DNA from: Salvator merianae | Lineage: Eukaryota > Chordata > Lepidosauria > Squamata > Teiidae | Direction: 5' to 3' | Assembly: GCA_003586115.2 (NCBI GenBank) | Contig: QVOM02000072.1 | Location: 1,268,361-1,332,360 of the forward strand | Length of the DNA stretch: 64,000 nucleotides | Shown: piece after piece, positions 23,566 to 34,999 of the stretch | How positions within the stretch are numbered: position 1 is the stretch's first letter | Layout of the letters: every line of letters begins with the position of its first letter | Translations under genes and position numbers: made by a program | The notes under the pieces: model-generated | Databases searched by the model: none | What the model saw: the letters and a program-made list of their open reading frames with translations, nothing else | Told to the model about the DNA's origin: nothing

Positions 23566-24144
23566 TTGAATACAAGAAGCAAACCCATGAAGAACTGTCG
23601 CAGCTTTTCATGCCACTCTGCCATTAGAGTACTCTACAATCACTTATGGCAGGGGATTGAGTGCAGCATCCTTGTCCTATACATTGAATGTACCATGAGG
23701 GGGCGGGCTGTGAGGACCCTGTGCGCTTATGCTGCATTCACAGCACCATAAAGGTACTTTGCTAATACTGCCATAATCTGATGACCAAAACGGTAACAAA
23801 CAGATGTAAGATCAATCACACAATGCAAGCTACCACAGTGAAAATACTCTATAACCTAATGTTGGCCTATTTCTCTAAGCAGGTTTCTATGGCCCGCCGC
23901 TTTCTCCGTACAGCCAAAGAAGAGGGGGGAAAACCAAACACTCATAGTGCTGGGATGCTTTAAACCCAACCATGAGATTTATCTGTGGGATAGCCACACA
24001 GCATTCAGCCACATCATCTGCTAACTTGTAGTTCCCAAAGGACTGGCAATAAGTGACTGTGACACTTGATCCAGTACTGGTTAGCTGTGCCTAGATTCTA
24101 GCTGACTGCACTCTGATCATATAAATTAGATCTGGTTACAAATA

Positions 24145-24352
24145 GTGAAACTCACTTAATCCACATGACGTCAGCTACTTCCTTATTAGGATGCATCATA
24201 ATTCTGTGGAACTCTTCAAGAGGCGATTTGGATCTGGACTGATATTGCTTCACTGCAAAAGCATCCATTCTGCCAACAACACCAAACCAGAAGAACTTGT
24301 TTGGCCCACAAGATCTTTTCAACCTCTTGTGAAGGTAGAAGGATAGCAACAC
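24145..24352 (-). other. Possible unassigned exon
   Basis: On the minus strand an open frame ends at ATTAA|GTGAGT, a consensus donor (GT at 24149-24148). It is preceded by a fair acceptor tract (tatccttctaccttcacaag). The encoded stretch contains 'NKFFWFGVVGRMDAFAVKQY' and 'EEFHRIMMHPNKEVADVMW', which looks protein-like rather than random, but I cannot assign a family. It lies downstream, in transcription direction, of the minus-strand start at 35190. It could be an exon, a pseudo-exon or chance. Confidence 0.25.
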
Positions 24353-25013
24353 CGCTTAGCATTCAGTACACTTAGCACTAAGGCAAACAACCACTGACAG
24401 GACTTATTCAACATACCTTTCCCAAGAATTACAACTTAGTGTGACATGCAGTTTACTCACTGTGATCCAGTGAAGCATGCTCCCAAGCATGCTCGTCTCA
24501 TTTCAGGAATTCAACTGTTTTGAGTAAGGCTTGCTTTCACATTAGCATGCAGCAGATTACAGGGAATTAAGGAATATGGAATAGCTAGCAGCTGTGGTAG
24601 GTGTCCAACAGCGATTATTTTAATCTGAAGTCAAGAGTATATAATTCTCTGAGCAAAACTCTCAACAACTGTTTTTCTCAGATGTCTAATGTGCTGAAGA
24701 CTCCGCACGGATGGATGACGTCACCCGCTGTACTGTGAGGTAGAGGCTAGGACCAATCAAAAGCAAGGACTTGCCAAGATAAGTCACAAGTCAAGATAAG
24801 CCACAGAGGCAGGCTTTGATCTAGAAAGGAAGAAAACCCTCCAAGAGCCTGAGCCCCCCCCCCAACCTAGAAACTAATCTTCCGGGTGGGAATGGAAACC
24901 TTCTGCATGTCACACCTCTGAGAGAAACCATTCACAGTAAATACCAACTGGCCCTTCTTGGGGTCTACATGCTGGAGGTCCAGCATGGATGGGATGTACC
25001 ATAGCTCTCAACC

Positions 25014-25690
25014 TTATGGAACAAGAAGGCTATGCTCTCCAACTAACCACTGAGAACCTGCTGGAGTACCCACCTTCCCAAAGGCCGCTTCCACAGACCT
25101 AAACAAACCCAGGCAATAGTGTCTAGAAAACATGGAGACTGATTTCCAAGTGGCTGCCGTACAGATCTCCAAGGCAGAGGCATCAGTGGCAAAAGCCACC
25201 AAGGTTTCCATCACCCTACTGAAGTGGGCTGCCACCCCCTCAAGGAGCTACTACCCCTGCACCCTATATACCAGAGTAATGCATGCCCTTATTCAGCCCA
25301 CCACCATCCTGGTTTGGAGCCTTAAGGTCCAGCTTAAATGGGTGGAACCAGATGAACAGGGTATCTGACCTATGGAATCCTGTTGTCCTACAGATGTAGA
25401 CCCAAAGGGCCCTCCTGACGTCTAACTTATGCCACTGCTTCTCCTGCTCCCCAATCAGCCTGGGGCAGAAGGAAAGCAATATGGCTCCCTAGCTGCTATG
25501 AAAGGGAGAGTCCACTTTGTGTTGAAAGAATAGATCTGTTCTGAGAGTGACCAAATCCGGTCTGAAATTGCACAGGCCTGGCAATCCTCTGATGAACTCG
25601 AACTACCTGAGGTCCAGAGATGTGCACTACTTTCCTCTTTAGGGGAGCACCAGGAACAGGATGGAGTAGACCCCCTGCACTCATTCATCC
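25014..25690 (-). pseudogene. DIRS tyrosine recombinase remnant
   Basis: Three minus-strand frames are each interrupted. The N-terminal piece is frame-shifted. The middle piece has 'WHKLDVRRALWVYICRTTGF' and 'SDTLFIWF', matching the 'LDV.RAL.FYL.RT..FR.SD.LFV' block. The C-terminal piece has 'AHFSRVMETLVAFA', with an H-x-x-R motif, and 'ICTAATWKSVSMFSRHY', with the probable nucleophile Tyr. In DIRS elements this enzyme integrates a circular DNA intermediate. Stops and shifts between the pieces make it inactive. Confidence 0.7.
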
Positions 25691-25861
25691 TAGAGTACTG
25701 GCTCCAGCACTTGAGGCTGCAACAAGGGATCCAAGGCCTGACATATCACTTTGACCATCTCTAGCAACAGCTAAGAAGGAACGAGGCACCCAACACCATT
25801 CTGCCCTTCATACATCAGTGAAATCCAGCAAGTGAGCCCCTAATAGCTCCCCGAGTGAGTC

Positions 25862-25895
25862 AGGAGGAGGAGGAGGAGGAGGAGGAGGAGGAGGA
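25862..25895 (+). repeat. (AGG)n microsatellite
   Basis: About eleven consecutive AGG triplets inside the DIRS-like relic, at the point where the RT-RH segment would be expected. Confidence 0.9.
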
Positions 25896-26013
25896 TGCAG
25901 CACTGGCAGTTCTGCCGGAAGTGGCCTACGTGGGCTGGCCTCTCTTGGGAAACCAGGAGGACTTGCATTTTGTGAGGGCTCTATTCTTGCCCCTGCCCCT
26001 GTAGGTAGAGTCT

Positions 26014-26499
26014 TTAATAAGTCCCCTGAGACTTATTAAAGGAACACCAAAAGGACCTGTTGTCCTTGAGCTTCAAGGAGGGAATTGCCTGCTTTTCTTC
26101 TCTAGACACTACCAAGACATCTATTAATGCTTTTTCCTTAAAGGGAAGAACGTGATTCTTGGCATATTGATCCATCTGCCAATATCTGAGCCAAATGGCC
26201 TGGTGAACCATTGCTGTATAGGCCCTGGCCCTGGCTGAGAGCAGAGACGGGTCAACAATGTCATCAGTCCAAAGGGTCCACATCCTAGCCAATTTTAACA
26301 CTGTATACATGCACTGGGGAAGGAGGTCTCGATCTTTGAGCAATTGCTGTGACCACAGAATCACAATACTGAGGGGAAGGCCAAGTCCTTCCCGGCTTCT
26401 GCTGCCCTGTGGGCAAAGGTGTCTGCCTGCTTGTCTGCAAATTCCTTGGGCTGACATCTCCTGGGTTATGGGTGAGAGACCAAAACACTCAAGAAGCAA
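26014..26499 (-). pseudogene. DIRS-like gag fragment
   Basis: A 161-codon minus-strand frame contains 'ARAYTAMVHQAIWLRYWQMD' followed by 'AKNHVLPFKEKALID'. This fits the DIRS gag pattern of a conserved 'R...A...A..LR..WL' helix followed by 'LPF.G..LF'. It is followed at some distance by the recombinase pieces on the same strand. No nucleic-acid-binding knuckle was seen. The long opposite-strand frame here (26258-26749) is a shadow. Confidence 0.5.
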
Positions 26500-28250
26500 A
26501 CAGGGCCATCGATCAGGGAAATCACCAGCACGTCCTCTATGCTCTGCTCTAGTGAGTAAAAATGTCTTACCAGGAAAGGCATCTCTTTCCCCTCAGTGCG
26601 GGCACCTGACTCCTGAAGGATTATCTCTTTCAGGTGCACAGATGAAGAAACCACTACCTGCTTCCTCTCCACTGGGGGACAGAGCAAGTTCTCTGTGTTC
26701 GCTGTTCCCCTGTGGGGCTGTGGGGTCTTCTTGGCTAGACCTGCCATAGATAGGGTCTTGCGAATGAGGCAGGAAAAGTCTTCAGAATAAACGAAACAGC
26801 TGCAGTGGGGCTGTATCTCTACATCTGATTCCCCATCTGACCACTCTCCTTCTGCTCTTTCAGACCCCTGTCTTACTCTTCCTCCCCAAGTGGAGTGGCA
26901 AATGCCAACCTCACCGAAGGATCAGGGAAGGTGGTCCCAGGCTCCAAAGGGAAAAGGTTAGGTCTCTTAGCTGGGAAAGGGCCTGCTGCCTGATCTGCAC
27001 TACTCATCCCCAGCTGCCAACATGTGCTCCAGGTTCCCCAGCAGGGTCTGATGAAGCTGAGAAGTCAAAGCTGGTCCCAATTGCCACAGGTCTCCTACCC
27101 CTGCCAAGGGGGCAGGGAGTGGAACCTCCTGAGATGAAACCTCCACTTCATCCTCTGAGGAGTCAGCAATGGGGTCAGGAAAGATGCAGGAAAGCTCCTG
27201 TGAAGAACCTAGGCTCTCAGGACCTCCCCCTCTGCTGCCCCCTAAATACCTTAGAAAAAGGGCCTACTGCAGTATCTGAGGAAAGCACCAAAGAGGAGGC
27301 CAGAGTGAGAGAAGAGAAAAAAGAGGCCATGGAAGTGAGCTCCTATAGGTTAGGCTCCCTGTTGAAGAAAGACTCCCAGGAGTTAGACTGGCTCACCCAC
27401 TTTGGGGCCTGAGTCTTCTTTGCGGCCCTCTCCTTCTCCCCAGCTGCCCACTTAGTCCTGCCAGCTTTGGCAGATTCCTTGATGGCCACTTCCATTGCCA
27501 TTGGGTCTTCCTTACTCCTGGGTCTCCAATGGCTTGTGCCCCAATGACATCCTGGGACTAGATCCATTTGGCTTCAGAGCCTTCATGACACAAGCTGGAT
27601 GCCTGGTCCCGGCCAAGGCAGTAGACCACAGAGTTGCCACTGGTGTGGTCTGCTGTCACTTCACAAAAGGAAAAGTTCATGGGGTCCTCCCAGGACAAGG
27701 CTAATCACTACCACCTCCCTTGTCCTGGCCCAAATGCGTGGGGCATTCATGAGATCCAGCAAATGAGCCTTCCAAGCAGTAGGCATTCAAACCTCCTAAC
27801 TGGAAGCTACTGTAAAAACTATCTTGCAGGAACTCCGGCCAAAGACAGCACATAGGCTGAGCGAGCTCTAACGAGTGAGGGTCCATTCCCTCCTGACCTA
27901 GGCTGCACCCCTGGATGAAGACCAAGGACACACTAGTGGTCCTCCGCTGCCCACTGGAAGGTCCACAGCTTGAATGAGAAGCTATGCGGCAGGGAAGGTT
28001 ACTTCCCCCCTCGCCCAACAGTTGCCATCACCATCTGCTGGATCATGCTCACTGGCATCAGGGTGGACCTCACAGAAGGCTGAAAGGGCCCAAATGGGTA
28101 GCAACCTATTGTGCTGCGAAGGGAGGGACTGTTCCTCTTTCCCTGGAAGCCGAAATAATTGCCCAGGCAAGCCCAGCAAGCTCCACAGAGGAGACTGCCA
28201 CCCTGGGAGATCCCTCCCTCAAAACCCCACCCAACAACTGACACCCTTCA

Positions 28251-29678
28251 AGGGCTGCACATACAAACATTTATCGTCTCTTCATTCAGACTCAGAGCTG
28301 TGCAGACCCTGTTCGAGGCAAAATAAGGACAGACAAATCTTTGTACTGAAGCTACATGTTGATTTATTGATAAGAAACCACACTGTATAATTGCAGTTAC
28401 AAGATTAGATATTTCAACAGTTACCCCGCCCTTCCATGATCATGTCTAAACATTCCAGTATCTTCCATCTTTCCCAAGCTCTGAACCTGAAGAACCATTT
28501 ACAACTCCGACAGGCATTTACCTGCCATCCCTTATCTCTCTGTACCATGAGAACCCAGGGTCAATGAGATAAGCTAGAACACAAGGCCTGGGCCACCTGT
28601 ACTGACAAAGATGGCGACACAGAAGCCCTCCTCACGCTGTGTTGGTCCTTCAGCATAGACTGTTCCCTCAACATGCTGGAAGGGAGGAGCAAGTTGCCAC
28701 AATTTTAGCTGATGGAAATTCTCTACCTGACTAAAAGTCGAAATTCAAATGCTGAAGCTTTTCCTAGCACCTCTGAAAACGCTGAACCTGGAATTTCTAC
28801 CACTCATGAAGCTATCAGGAGGTCTTCCAGAAACACAAATTTTGAAACCACAGGTCAGTTGTGCTTTCTCCAGTATATCATGTGGGGAAGTAGTGATAGT
28901 GACTGGGATCAGGCTTCAGATGGTACCAATGAGTAGTCAGGTAGAGAATATTAATATGTGCGGAAATTATAGCAACACCCTATTTACATTACCCTTTTAC
29001 TCTGGGGAGTAAACCACTCTGTGAGAACCAGCTAGTCTGAAACATGATAATCCATCTCAGTGTCTGTAGTTATTGCTAGACTCAGGTTAGAACTGCAGCT
29101 ATAAATCAGATGGATTGACCTTACTACTCCAGTATTTGACATTTATGTCATGGTAGAAGCGTGCTAGGTATTGTACCAAGCAAAAAACAAATGGTGGGAA
29201 GCCTGCCCTAGGCATCTACAATTTACATTAGATCAACACAGCAGGGAAATGATGGAAAGGCTCATTATTTGACAAAAAAGCTATGAATGAAGACCCATGT
29301 GGTAGAATACATCCAAAAGAGGCAAGGCTAGTGTCCTTCACAAATTGTGTGTGTGCGTGCGCGTGTGCGTGCGTGCGTGTAATTTATGATTTGTGATTTG
29401 ACATATTTATGATTTGCTGGAGCTGAAATCTGTTCCTTCTAATTAGGATGCAGCAATTTTCCCACACATGCATATTGGAGCTGCAATTCTATGAAGTCAA
29501 TGGGACTTTTCTTCTGACTAACTACGGGTGCTATCTACACTCAAACAGACATGAAGCAGTAACATACAGGCTCTGATTCCCACACTGATTGTGGGGGCTA
29601 AATTCCTGTTTTGATTCCCACACCATCCACCAAATTCACATACTGCAGATGAAGCTGGGGGCTGCTGCAAGCATACTT
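28251..29678. other. Non-genic stretch
   Basis: No gene recognised. It contains a (TG/CG)n microsatellite at 29346-29380, an alternating purine-pyrimidine run. Confidence 0.4.
29346..29380 (+). repeat. (TG)n/(CG)n microsatellite
   Basis: An uninterrupted alternating pyrimidine-purine run mixing TG and CG steps. Confidence 0.9.
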
Positions 29679-29867
29679 GGGAATCTCTGTAGCTCAGTGG
29701 TAGAGCAAACTGCCTGGAAAGCAGAGAGTTGCTGGTTCAATCCCCAGAGGTAGGAAATGGCAAACTACTCTTGCATCTCTGCCAAGAAAACTACATAGAG
29801 GTGACCATGGAAGTGCCCATGCGGTCAATCAGAAGTCAGTCACGACTCAGTGGTACAAGACGACAAG
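29679..29867 (+). mobile_element. tRNA-derived SINE
   Basis: The head has box A 'tagctcagtggtagagc' and box B 'ggttcaatcc'. The body contains 'ggcaaactactcttgcatct' and 'tctgccaagaaaactaca'. The tail is 'gaagtcagtcacgactcag', resembling the Bov-B tail. This is the best preserved head of the five copies in the window. Confidence 0.8.
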
Positions 29868-31154
29868 CATCTTCAAATTTCATCCTCTCTCTTCTCCCAC
29901 CACCTATTGCGGTGCCTGTGTGCTGTTTAGCAACAAGACTCTCCTGTTTCAGTCGCTCCATTTCCAACCCCCAAAGTGGCAAAGCTGTACCTGATACTGG
30001 AATATATCATTCCCATGGGAGTGAAAGTCCCGTACAGGAAGAGAAGGCCTTTTTGTGTGCACTTATTTAGTTTATTTAAAACACCTATTTACCACTTCCC
30101 ATTAAAGTAAAATCTTGAAGCAGTTTACAAAAAATAAAAATAGCTAAAATCATATTAATTATATAAAACTACGATTAAAATCAAGGATCGGGGAGATACA
30201 GAACTCTAGATGTTACATCAGCTCATGCAGGGCTTGGCCACCATAAACCGCAGGGGCATAAAAGGCATTAAAATAGGGGGCAAGCATGGTGCTGTGTAGC
30301 CGCTACAGCTAAACGGACTGTGGTTTCTCTGCAATCACAAAGGAAATCTTCAACCAACCAGCTGCTTGTGGGCTTCCAAGATGGACCACAGAGATACGAG
30401 AGAAGGAAATCTTTGCACACTGACGTGGTCTCTGCTCTGGTTGAAGAATGAGACCCCAAAAGAGGTGTGAAACCCACCCTAGCAGTTCTGGAAATAAAAC
30501 ACCTTGATGAACCACACTATGGATAAATTCTGCATCTTTTGGAAGGAACACTTTGAAATAAACCTTTTCCAGGTGTAAGAAGCAGATTAAAGGGCTCCTA
30601 AAAACAGTGGTTTGCCGGACATGCTCCACTTATAGCCCAATCTGAAAAAGATCAAGATTTTTGCCAGGTGTTTTGGCTCCAAAATTAGGAAGTGTGGAAA
30701 AACTCTTTCATATGTGGGAAAGTTTGGTAGATGGGGACATCCCTTCCTCCTGCCCCAGAGGCAGAGCACACAGTATCTTCATGCCATGTGCCTCAGTTTC
30801 TCAGTTTGATCTCAGGGGATGAGTATTCTCTTGCTTCAAAGTTGCTGCACACACATATTTTGGAATATGCATAGGACGGCCCCCAAAGCTGACAATTTTC
30901 TGCATGTGCCAACACAGGACCATGGCAAGCATGGCGCAAGTAGGTTGCCCACATCACCAATGTCCATCAAAACAGTGGCAGTGCAAGAGTGTAAGGGCAG
31001 TATATTGGGGGGATTACTAGTGTGTATGTGCAACGCCCCACAAGCCCACGTCAGCCACTTTGTTTACCCAGTGCAGATGGAGCCTTAATAAAAAAATGTT
31101 CTTGTCAGTGTGGAAAGAAAATAAGCTAATTCTGGTTGGGAAGTCCAATGGATT
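29868..31154. other. Non-genic stretch
   Basis: It holds a probable LINE-type 3' tail in minus orientation near 30058-30160 ('ttatttagtttatttaaaac'...). The rest is unassigned. Confidence 0.35.
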
Positions 31155-31350
31155 GGAAGGGTTGTTGCTTGGTGGTAGAGCAAACTGTCTGGAAAGCAAA
31201 CTGTCAGTTCAACCCCCAGCCTCCCCCCAGAAGTAGGCAACGGCAAACCACTTCTATATCTCTGCCAAGAAAACTGCATAGAGATGCCCACAGAGGTGCC
31301 CATCAGTCAACCAGGAGTCAGACATGACTCGGTCGTACCCAAATACAACA
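31155..31350 (+). mobile_element. tRNA-derived SINE
   Basis: A decayed tRNA head ('ttgcttggtggtagagc', 'agttcaaccc') is followed by 'ggcaaaccacttctatatct', 'tctgccaagaaaactgcata' and the tail 'caggagtcagacatgactcg'. The tail matches the Bov-B end at 14595-14609 at 12 of 15 positions (GAGTCAGACATGACT against GAGTCGGACACAACT). Confidence 0.8.
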
Positions 31351-31639
31351 AGTCCAGTGGATGAAAATGGCACAGGATTTTGTTTCTTCTAGGAGCTAAC
31401 GAAGGAACCAAAGAAAGCAACAAGATGCTAAGAAAGGGGTTGAGAATCTGCTGTGATTCAGCACTGTGGATACAATGAGGCCAAACCAGTTGGGAGACTC
31501 AACAGTTTTAAAAGCAGTGGTTCCCAACCTTCTTTGTGGTTTTCATCAGACTCCTCGCGCTTCCATGTTTTTCAGTGAAACAAATTTTCTTTCATACCAC
31601 GGGCAGCTCATACATCACTTATTTTGTGATATATTTCCT

Positions 31640-31715
31640 TACATCATTTATTTATTTATTTGTATTTTTATCCCACCCTATACCAGAAGGTCTCAGGGCG
31701 GGTTACAACAATTAA
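31640..31715 (-). repeat. CR1/L2-type 3' tail
   Basis: The run 'tttatttatttatttgtatt' is followed by 'tatcccaccctataccag' and 'tctcagggcgggttacaa', the reverse complement of the common '...gcgggatataaat' end of CR1/L2-like repeats. Confidence 0.55.
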
Positions 31716-32890
31716 AACAAAACAAATGTAATGCGTTTGTATTTATTGTTATATACTGTCCATGATAAATGACTTGGAATTACTGTATTTAGTTAATTTT
31801 TACATTAAAGGTAAGCTTTTTTATTCTTATAGCCCCACGTCCCTCCCAGGGCCCAAGGGCTGCCAATCACGTCATTGGTCACTGAACCTGCTATTTATTT
31901 TTATACCCTGTGCATGCTTCTGGTCTCATTCTGCACATTATGAGGGGCGAATCTTGCCCTCATTACCAGTGGGCCGGTCTACCTTAGCTACGTATCTGTC
32001 CTCTGCCCTGCTAACTATATTATCACAGGCTGGCTAACACTGCCCTGCTACGTTGTCCAATATATCCTCTTGCTACAGCATGATGAAATTTAGTTTTCAG
32101 TCTGGACTATAAGCTCTGACCTCTGTCTGCTACTGGAACCAGTGCAAGCAACTTAACAAGAACAAATAAACAAAATAAGCGCATAACCTATGGGGGCAAA
32201 TAAAGTCCCTACTATCTTGGAAGAAATGCAGGGAATGTTTTTGTTTTTTTAAAAAAAAGATATTTACAGTGCTACCTAATATATTTCATTTTCCAGGCGC
32301 TTTCTCCATTCCGAATATTATTTTTACAGCAAGCAACAGCAAAGCCAAACTCTGATTTGGTTCATAGTCTATTCTATAACTTATCTTTACAGATCGGAAA
32401 TATGCAGGTTCAAAACTATCCCAACCAGCAGCAGTGAAATTCTGTTCTGTGAAAGTGATTGCAAGCAAATTCTAAAATGTAAAAGCTGTTTTTCAATAAT
32501 ACAATAATCTAGCTGATTATATTCCAGGTGCAAACTCGTTTTGAGTCTGGAACTGTTTCAAGCAGATACTGCACTTATACTAAATCATTAATGTGGCTGT
32601 CTTGTTCTTATTTCGCTACAACAGTGCTGAACCCAACATGTGGATAGGAACATTGGTCCATTCTTCGCAAAGCACGGCTAAAAAGTAAAGGAACCCACTC
32701 TGAGGTAGATTAATCCTGCTGCAGAGAGCAGGGACAGTCAAAGGGATGTTTTCCAGATTTTGTGAACTCCACTTCTTTCAGCTGTGATTCACTGGTCCTC
32801 TGATATGGGACTGAGATACAATCAGGCATCCAAAACACTATATTGGTTACCCAACTGCAGAAATACAAGAGCAAGATTTAAACAACACCA
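31716..32890. other. Non-genic stretch
   Basis: No recognisable gene or element. Confidence 0.35.
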
Positions 32891-33109
32891 AGACTGCATT
32901 CACACCTAAATTTTAATCCAGGTTCAGTCCACCTTCTGAGTGAAAGAACACATCAGCAAAATGACAAGCTATTTTCTTTCCACATTATCTAACCCAAAGG
33001 TGGATTTTTTTGAGTTAGATAAGCCAAAAACAAACAGCTTGTCACTTGTTATCTCGCTCTGAAAGTGGACTGAAGCTGGATTAAAATTTAGGTGTGAATA
33101 CAGCCCAAG
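32891..33109. mobile_element. Foldback MITE, about 219 bp
   Basis: The left arm 'attcacacctaaattttaat' continuing 'ccaggttcagtccac' pairs with the right arm 'gtggactgaagctggattaa' continuing 'aatttaggtgtgaat'. Only one internal mismatch lies in about 35 bp. Most of the interior ('cattatctaacccaaaggtg' against 'gagttagata') is also inverted. No coding capacity. A partial relative sits in the Bov-B tail at 54310-54467. Confidence 0.75.
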
Positions 33110-33229
33110 CCTCTGAAATATTCTTCCAATATTAAGGATTTTCATAATTACAGTTTGCTGGTCTTAAAGTGCTGGGAAATTTGATAAGAAGCCTTAGGAG
33201 ACACCACATCAATCCAACATGGAGAGAAA

Positions 33230-33339
33230 GGCCTTATTCCAGATAATATCCCGGAGTAGGGACCTGCTGTTTGCATGCTACACTGCATTGGCATGCAGAT
33301 GGCTGGTCCCTCTTCCAGGATATAATCCGGAATAAGGCC
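33230..33339. mobile_element. Foldback MITE, 110 bp, family with 45634
   Basis: The element is nearly palindromic. GGCCTTATTCCAGATAATAT at the left pairs with the complement of ATATAATCCGGAATAAGGCC at the right, and 'gggacctgc' pairs with 'ctggtccc'. The interior carries 'tgcatgc' repeats. The same layout is found at 45634-45775. Confidence 0.7.
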
Positions 33340-34999
33340 CAGAGCCAAAGATCTAAGAGATGGGACAAGACATCATCTGGACCCTGTACAGAGTTTTGAA
33401 CCATTTCCCTTTCCCTGCTTGCCTCTGATCTACTCTGGATTGAAACCAGGTTTGCTAGCATTAAATGACACCTCTCCAAACAACCCCATTTCCATTTTAC
33501 CAGCCATCTGAGATGCCATCCAGTACTTATCTTCGCATTCTTAATGCTTTTACCCCAAGCAAAACTGATATGGATAAGCAGCTGAGCTATTAAGCCTACG
33601 CAATGTTTTCTGGCTTGGCAACTGTAAACAATTATACGTAAGAGGCACTTGTCATTAAGATTGCAGTGCTATTCCTACTTGTTTTCAACATTCAAATTAA
33701 CATTCCATCATTACATTCAAATTAATATTCAAATTAAGTTCATCTTTAGAATAAGTAGTTTACAAGCAAGGCCCAAAACATACACTGTTTCACAGAGCAT
33801 ATTATAACTTTGGGCCCATACACTTTTCAAATACTAATGAACAAGGTTTTTCCTACCTTAACTAAATACTTATTAATTTAGTATGTCTAAAATCACTCAA
33901 ACTCAGTACCTGCATAAAAGGTACACCGTAACACTATATACTGTATGCTGAATTAACTAAACACAATTGTGATAAAATATTTTGTGATTTATATATTAAT
34001 CCCCCTTCATCTATATCCAATAGGTTCCTGAAAATGGAGCTTATAACAAAAAGCCAGATAATGAAAACAGTTAATCCATTAATTTAAATGGGAAAAATTC
34101 TAAGTTGTTCTAAGCCCATTCCATGGATACCCAAAAATCACCCCAACGTCTAATTCTATACGGAAAAAGTTGCGAAACACACTAACTAGAATGAATGACG
34201 AGTAATACGTAAAATAAAAATTAAGGATTTAATTCAAGAGTTAACTAAATATTAAATATTGATTTAATCTCATACAGACTGGACCAGATGCCTTCCACAT
34301 TTTATTACCCAAACCAAAATTCTCAGTTACAGTACTATAATACAGTTTGCAAACCAGAAAAAGGGGAAAGGGGTTCCCTTCTCCAGGAACACCGAAAATC
34401 TGGGTTTGTATAACACAATTAATACACATAGACTGTTTAAGGGAAAATAGGGATAGGGAGAACATGGATGATGGAGGATTGCTTCAGCATCAAAATTAAT
34501 TTTGAAAAAAAAAAATCAAAATTACTTTTGAAAAAAGTTTGCAGAAATAGATAGCAAGAATCCTTTATTAATAGTGTTCTTTAGCGCTTACAAGACCTAA
34601 AAGACAACAAGGATCTGCAGCTAATATTGACGCTAGGCAGGTTGGTATCAACACAACACTTACCAACTGCGGAGAAATGAAAATTAAAAAGTTCAGGTTG
34701 CCTGACAGCAGTGTAAAAGTGCCAGAAGCAAGCTCTATACTATACTGTACATGGAAATCTGGGAAAGCGTTGGGAATGTAAGCCACTCTTCTAGCTCCAA
34801 GCTGCCACATTAATCGTATTTTCGCTTTCAAAGAAGAGAGATATAGGTTGTAGGCACATCGCGCCAAGAGCTGGCCCAGACTCAACAAATATATCTTTTA
34901 AATGGTTCTAGCTGAGACTCGCCTGTTTCTTCTTCTTTTCCCTTTAAATGCAGTCTTAAACCCCTAAACTTGACACACCGCCCCCACCCTCAGCCAGAA
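33340..34999. other. AT-rich non-genic stretch
   Basis: No gene recognised. It would lie in the first intron of any minus-strand gene starting at 35190. Confidence 0.35.

Larger units (their letters stand above)
24700..28250 (-). mobile_element. DIRS-like relic with gag and tyrosine recombinase
   Basis: Minus-strand order is a basic gag N-terminal-like region (about 27570-27340), a gag core (26499-26014), then tyrosine recombinase pieces (25690-25014). No RT or RNase H motif was found between gag and recombinase, where DIRS elements normally carry about 2 kb of RT-RH. Either the internal part was deleted or this is a non-autonomous derivative. Frames are broken. Edges are approximate; the 'ccgcacggatggatgacgtc' stretch near 24703 and the change of composition near 28250 are used as guides. 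Confidence 0.6.

Noticed and set aside
26258..26749. 163-codon plus-strand frame
   Set aside because: It lies opposite the DIRS gag and neighbouring element sequence and has no recognisable domain.
29679..29760. Good tRNA box A and box B as a tRNA gene
   Set aside because: The fold does not close into a cloverleaf with an acceptor stem, a SINE body follows, and four other copies share the same body.
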